Source of the DNA: Streptomyces mayonensis
GTDB taxonomy: Bacteria > Actinomycetota > Actinomycetes > Streptomycetales > Streptomycetaceae
Direction: 5' to 3'
Assembly (NCBI RefSeq): GCF_018982965.1
Contig: NZ_JACBYP010000030.1
Span: forward strand, 1 to 64,000
Length of the DNA stretch: 64,000 bases
The notes beneath the pieces were generated by a model, which worked only from the letters and a program-made list of their open reading frames with translations, was not told where the DNA came from and made no database searches. Positions within the stretch are counted from its first letter, which is position 1. Every line of letters begins with the position of its first letter. The position numbers and the translations under genes were made by a program. This document shows, in pieces, positions 60,562 through 64,000 of this stretch.

Positions 60562-60745
60562 CGTGCTCGGACTCCTCCCGCCCAGGAGGGACGCGACTGC
60601 ACTGGGTGACCATGTCGGGGGCACGGCGTGACGGACATTGTGACGGTACTGCTCTGACGCCCCCCGCACCCCCTCCCCTGGACGATGGCTCATGAAGGGC
60701 GGCCGCGGAGCCGCCCCACGCAGGGGAGAGGAAGGGCAGCAGGAC

Positions 60746-61414
60746 ATGCAACCCCGAATCGCCATCATCTACTTCAGTTCCAGCGGGGTGATCTCTCAGG
60801 TCGCCGAGCACCTGGCGGAAGGGGCCACGGCACGGAACGCGGAAGTCCGCGTACGGGCCCTGGGCGCGAAGAGCGAGTCCCCCGGCCCTGATTCCACTCC
60901 GGCGCCCGCCGGGCCGGCCGAGCCGACGCTCGACGACCTCGACTGGGCCGACGGACTGCTGTTCGGCACACCGACCTGGTTCGGCAACATGGCGGCCCCG
61001 CTGAAGGCGTTCCTGGACACCACGAGTCCGCTGGCGCTGCACGGCCGGCTCGCGGACAAGCCCGTCACCGGCTTCACCAGCGCCTCACTTCCCAACGGCG
61101 GCCAGGAGGCCGCGCTGCTCGCGCTGTACCACACGATGTTCCACTGGGGCTCGCTGATCGTCCCCACCGGATACACCCATCCCGTACTGCGCAGGATCGG
61201 CGGCAACCCGTACGGCCTGTCCCTGACGGCACCGGACTCGGGCCGGCTGACCGCGGACCAGATCGAGGCGGCACGTTTCGTGGGCGCCAGGATCACCCGG
61301 ATGACCAGGCAGTACGCCGCTGCCGACCTCCCGCCCGTGCACGGCCTTTGGACGTCCGGCACATCAGCGAGTTCCGCGGCGAGCCTCACCGCCGCGAACT
61401 CACGACGCGGGTGA
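60746..61414 (+). CDS. WrbA-like flavodoxin / NAD(P)H:quinone oxidoreductase
   Basis: Flavodoxin-fold protein of 222 residues. FMN phosphate loop IIYFSSSGVISQVAEHLAEGA (YFSSSG replaces the usual YYSxxG), DWADGLLFGTPTWFGNMAAPLKAFLDTTSPLALHGRLADKPVTGFTSASLPNGGQEAALLALYHTMFHWGSLIVPTGYT, matching WrbA, where GTPTRFGNM and GGQE are diagnostic. C-terminal 20 residues are a Ser/Ala-rich tail. In aromatic polyketide clusters such proteins keep quinones reduced. Second quinone-reductase-like gene in 2 kb. ATG 60746; first gene of the next transcription unit, with 43 bases to the Gfo/Idh gene. Confidence 0.88.
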   Translation: MQPRIAIIYFSSSGVISQVAEHLAEGATARNAEVRVRALGAKSESPGPDSTPAPAGPAEPTLDDLDWADGLLFGTPTWFGNMAAPLKAFLDTTSPLALHGRLADKPVTGFTSASLPNGGQEAALLALYHTMFHWGSLIVPTGYTHPVLRRIGGNPYGLSLTAPDSGRLTADQIEAARFVGARITRMTRQYAAADLPPVHGLWTSGTSASSAASLTAANSRRG

Positions 61415-61456
61415 AACCCCCCGAGCTCCCACCCATCACAGAGGCGAGAGGCTCCG

Positions 61457-62572
61457 ATGAACGCGAGAATACGAGTAGCAGTGGTCGGCGCGGGATGGGC
61501 CGGCGGACTGCACATGGAAGGCTTCCGGCGCGCGGGCGCCGAACTGGCCGGTGTCTTCAGCCGCACCCGGAGCCGGGCCGAGGACCTCGCCGCCCGGTAC
61601 GAAGTGCCCGTGGTCGCCGACAGCCTCACCGGGCTCCTGCGCGAGGCGCGCCCCGACGTGGTGACCATCGCCTCGCCGCCGCCGGCCCACCACCAGCAGG
61701 TCCTGGAAGCCGTGGAGGCGGGCTGCCACGTGCTGTGCGACAAGCCCGTCGCGATGACGGCCGCCGAGGCGCAGGACATGCTCGCGGCCGCCACCAAGCA
61801 GGGCGTCCAGCACGCCACCGGCTTCATCTGGCGCGGCGATCCCGGGCTGTCGCGGATGCGGGACCTGCTGCGCGCCGGACGCGTCGGCCGGGTGCGCGAG
61901 GTCCACAGCACCTGCGCTCTGGGCGCACCCCGCATGGCCATGAACTGGATCTACGACGAGGCGGCCGGCGGCGGCGGGCTCATGCAGCACGGCACCCATG
62001 TGATCGACCGTCTGCGCTGGCTGCTGGAGGCGGAGTTCACGGCGCTGAGCGGACGGCTGCTGCACGATGTGCGGACCGCCCCGGTGGGCCCCGCCTTCCA
62101 CAACACGCTGGACGCGTTCGCCTGGGCCCGGGACAACCAGGGGCGCGAACTCGGCACGATGCCGACCGCTCCGGTCACCGCCGACGTGGGCTACGACATC
62201 CTCGCCGAGCTGAGCACCGGGGTGCGGGCGCGCCTGTGGGAGTCCACCCACCTCACCGGGCCCGCGGAGGAGGAGATCACGGTCACCGGCGACGCGGGCG
62301 CCCTGACCTGGAGCGGCGCGGACGGACTGACGTTCCGGCCGGTGGGCGGGGCACCCGAACCCCTCACCGTGGACGGGATGTCCGGCTCCGGTTCCGGCAC
62401 ACGCCACGAAGTGGGTCTGCAGCGGTGGGAGAGGCTGACCACCTCCTTCCTGGCGGCCGTGCGCACCGGCACCCCGCAGAACCATCCGACGCTTGAGGAC
62501 GGCTGGCAGGTCGCCCGCATCGTCGACGCCGTCAGGCGCAGCCATACGACCCGACGCTGGGAGGAAGTGTGA
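61457..62572 (+). CDS. Gfo/Idh/MocA family oxidoreductase
   Basis: NAD(P)-dependent sugar-type oxidoreductase of 371 residues. Rossmann start RIRVAVVGAGWAGGLHMEGFRRAGAELAGVFSRTRSRAEDLAARY, then VTIASPPPAHHQQVLEAVEAGCHVLCDKPVAMTAAEAQDML with the conserved catalytic-site Lys (CDKP for EKP). The C-terminal beta-sheet domain carries GGGGLMQHGTHVIDRLRWLL, where GxxxDxGxHxID is altered to LMQHGTHVID. In biosynthetic clusters this family modifies deoxysugars or reduces polyketide ketones; no other sugar gene is visible here. The stop overlaps the next start (GTGA). Confidence 0.9.
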   Translation: MNARIRVAVVGAGWAGGLHMEGFRRAGAELAGVFSRTRSRAEDLAARYEVPVVADSLTGLLREARPDVVTIASPPPAHHQQVLEAVEAGCHVLCDKPVAMTAAEAQDMLAAATKQGVQHATGFIWRGDPGLSRMRDLLRAGRVGRVREVHSTCALGAPRMAMNWIYDEAAGGGGLMQHGTHVIDRLRWLLEAEFTALSGRLLHDVRTAPVGPAFHNTLDAFAWARDNQGRELGTMPTAPVTADVGYDILAELSTGVRARLWESTHLTGPAEEEITVTGDAGALTWSGADGLTFRPVGGAPEPLTVDGMSGSGSGTRHEVGLQRWERLTTSFLAAVRTGTPQNHPTLEDGWQVARIVDAVRRSHTTRRWEEV

Positions 62573-62913
62573 GCGAGCAGGCCCCCACCGTGCCGAGCGG
62601 ACACCTGCGGGTGATGTTCTTCCTGACCGTCGAGGAAGAGGCGCAGAGCCGCTTCCTCGCCGCCTACGACCGCATCTGCGCCGATGTGGCCGACGTCCCC
62701 GGACATCTCATGGACCAGGTGTGCCAGTCGCTCACCGAGCCCCGTGAATGGGTCATCACGAGCGAGTGGCGCACCGCCGAGGACTTCCTTGCCTGGGAGT
62801 CGGGCGAGGGACACCGCGAACTGGCGATGCCGCTCGTCGCGGAGACCACGAGCCGCCGCTCCCTGCGCTACACCGTGCGGCGCGAGACGCGCCGGAAGGC
62901 GGGCGTCCGATGA
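62569..62913 (+). CDS. SchA/CurD-like ABM-fold monooxygenase
   Basis: Small dimeric alpha-beta-barrel protein of 114 residues: HLRVMFFLTVEEEAQSRFLAAYDRICADVADVPGHLMDQVCQSLTEPREWVITSEWRTAEDFLAWESGEGHRELAMPLVAETTSRRSLRYTV. The strand pattern and VPGHLMDQVCQSL...WVITSEW match SchA/CurD-like proteins from spore-pigment and pentangular-type aromatic polyketide clusters, where they oxidise an anthrone-like ring to a quinone or aid cyclisation. Overlaps both neighbours by four bases, so tightly coupled to Gfo/Idh and the FAD monooxygenase. Confidence 0.85.
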   Translation: MSEQAPTVPSGHLRVMFFLTVEEEAQSRFLAAYDRICADVADVPGHLMDQVCQSLTEPREWVITSEWRTAEDFLAWESGEGHRELAMPLVAETTSRRSLRYTVRRETRRKAGVR

Positions 62914-64000
62914 GCGGCCAGGGGCGGGTCCTGGTCGCCGGCGCCGGCATCGCGGGCCTCGCCACCGCCATCGCGCTCCGGGACGCCGGCTTCGACGTGA
63001 CCGTGTTCGAGCGCGCCGCCGACCCCCTGGGCGCCGCCGGCTCCGCACTCGGTCTGCATCCGGCCGCGGTTCTGGCCCTGCGGTCCCTCGGCGTCGACGG
63101 CCCGGTCGTCGAGGGCGGCGCCGAAGTCGATCGCTGGGAACTGCAGGACTGGGGCGGCCGGCGCATCGGGGGGTGGCCGCAGACCAAGGTCTCCGAGGCC
63201 TTCGGAGCACCGAGCATCACCGTGCCGCGCGCCCTCCTGCATCAGGCCCTCCACGCCGCTTTCCCCGAAGGGCAACTGCGCCGCGGGACCACCGTGGCCG
63301 GGTACCGGGAGACCGGCGACGGTGTCGAGCTCCTGCTCGCCGACGGGACCCGCCAGAGCGGCCACCTGCTCATCGGCGCCGACGGACTGCGCTCAGCGGT
63401 CCGCCGCCAGATGCACGGCGACACCCCGCTGCGCCCGGCAGGCTTCACGGCCTGGAGAGCGGTCGGCGACAAGGTCGTCGGGAGCGATCCCGTCCCGACG
63501 GCTCGCCAGGTGCTGGGTGCCGGGGCCACCTTCGGATCCTGGCCGCTGCCGGGCGGACGCACCTACTGGGTCGCGACGCTGGCCGACGAGGAGCAGGAAG
63601 CGGCGGGCCTCACCCGCCCTCCGGATTCGCCGCACACGCCCGAGGAGCACGCCCGTCTCGCGGACGCCTTCCGGACGGCACCGTCACCGGCCGCCGGGCT
63701 GATCGAGGCGACCACGCCGGACCGGGTCGTCCGCACCCCGATCCTCGACCGGCCGCCCCAGGCGGGCTGGTCCACCGCACGCACCCTGCTCGTGGGGGAC
63801 GCGGCCCATCCCATGGTGCCCACCACCGGTCAGGGCGGCGGCCAGGCCCTTCTGGACTCCGTCGCCGTCGGGAACGTCCTGCGCGGCGCCGACCTGCGGG
63901 ACCACCACGGCCTTGCCGTGCGCCTGCACCAGTTCGAGGAGCAGCGCTTCCCGGTGACCGCCAAAGTCGCCCAGGCCGCATGGCACCAGGGACGCATCCA
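62910..64000 (+). CDS. FAD-dependent aromatic monooxygenase (partial, runs off the window)
   Basis: Class A flavin monooxygenase, first 363 residues visible, no stop before the window end. FAD motif VLVAGAGIAGLATAIALRDAGFDVTVFERAADPLGAAGSALGLHPAAVLALRSLGV (GxGxxG at about 11-16), DG motif GHLLIGADGLRSAVRRQM, second FAD motif RTLLVGDAAHPMVPTTGQGGGQALLDSVAVGNVL (GQGGGQ instead of the commoner GQGANQ). Typical of hydroxylases acting on polyketide aromatic rings. ATG 62910 overlaps the ABM gene stop. At least one further cluster gene is expected past the edge. Confidence 0.9.
   Translation, partial: MSGQGRVLVAGAGIAGLATAIALRDAGFDVTVFERAADPLGAAGSALGLHPAAVLALRSLGVDGPVVEGGAEVDRWELQDWGGRRIGGWPQTKVSEAFGAPSITVPRALLHQALHAAFPEGQLRRGTTVAGYRETGDGVELLLADGTRQSGHLLIGADGLRSAVRRQMHGDTPLRPAGFTAWRAVGDKVVGSDPVPTARQVLGAGATFGSWPLPGGRTYWVATLADEEQEAAGLTRPPDSPHTPEEHARLADAFRTAPSPAAGLIEATTPDRVVRTPILDRPPQAGWSTARTLLVGDAAHPMVPTTGQGGGQALLDSVAVGNVLRGADLRDHHGLAVRLHQFEEQRFPVTAKVAQAAWHQGRI

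Overview
The window is chromosomal DNA from a Streptomyces-like actinomycete. GC is very high, and GTG or TTG starts with 4-base ATGA/GTGA overlaps are common. The gene content fits: a SepF paralog, CbiMNQO under a cobalamin riboswitch, HTH/DUF5753 plus DUF397 pairs, Endo H, a sugar ABC system without its own ATPase, and a LAL regulator with an in-frame TTA codon. I saw no tRNA, rRNA, CRISPR array, insertion sequence or integrase.

Left part (1-22,100) looks like ordinary Streptomyces core or near-core DNA. It holds a CPA2-type antiporter, an F420-dependent LLM oxidoreductase, a DUF6099-like protein, an AAA ATPase/MazG pair, a SepF paralog, a large FAD plus Fe-S dehydrogenase, a small membrane protein, a ClC/K+ channel operon, the cobalt importer behind a B12 riboswitch, an efflux MFS with TetR, an MMPL exporter, and a NarL-type two-component system whose kinase start overlaps a four-codon mini-ORF.

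Middle part (22,100-49,700) is accessory. It carries a decayed RelE-type toxin-antitoxin locus behind an RsbW-like ATP-binding protein, an HTH/DUF397 pair, a beta-family protein, two divergent paralogous small secreted proteins of exactly the same length, an MFS/Tet(X)-like monooxygenase operon, and Endo H. Next is a Fis-type regulator divergent from an SDR-amidohydrolase-MIP18-ADH-ABM operon. Its core resembles the accessory genes of propane/phenol diiron monooxygenase (mim/prm) loci, but no hydroxylase is present. Then come LysE, DHA2 MFS plus a double Lrp, a GntR-ABC-ManD sugar-acid locus with two palindromic operators, a graveyard of two broken genes (ATPase, IclR), and a Tat-exported GxGYxYP protein.

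Right part (49,800-64,000, open at the right edge) looks like one flank of an aromatic polyketide biosynthetic cluster. It has two paralogous O-methyltransferases, a third methyltransferase, a Tat-exported BBE-type flavin oxidase lacking the second flavin-anchoring cysteine, a 929-residue LAL regulator (TTA codon 12, Arg in place of the Walker A Lys), MarR plus a flavin reductase, a ketoreductase-type SDR, a WrbA-like flavoprotein, a Gfo/Idh/MocA oxidoreductase, a SchA/CurD-like small monooxygenase, and an FAD monooxygenase cut by the window end. No polyketide synthase is visible; it would be expected beyond 64,000.
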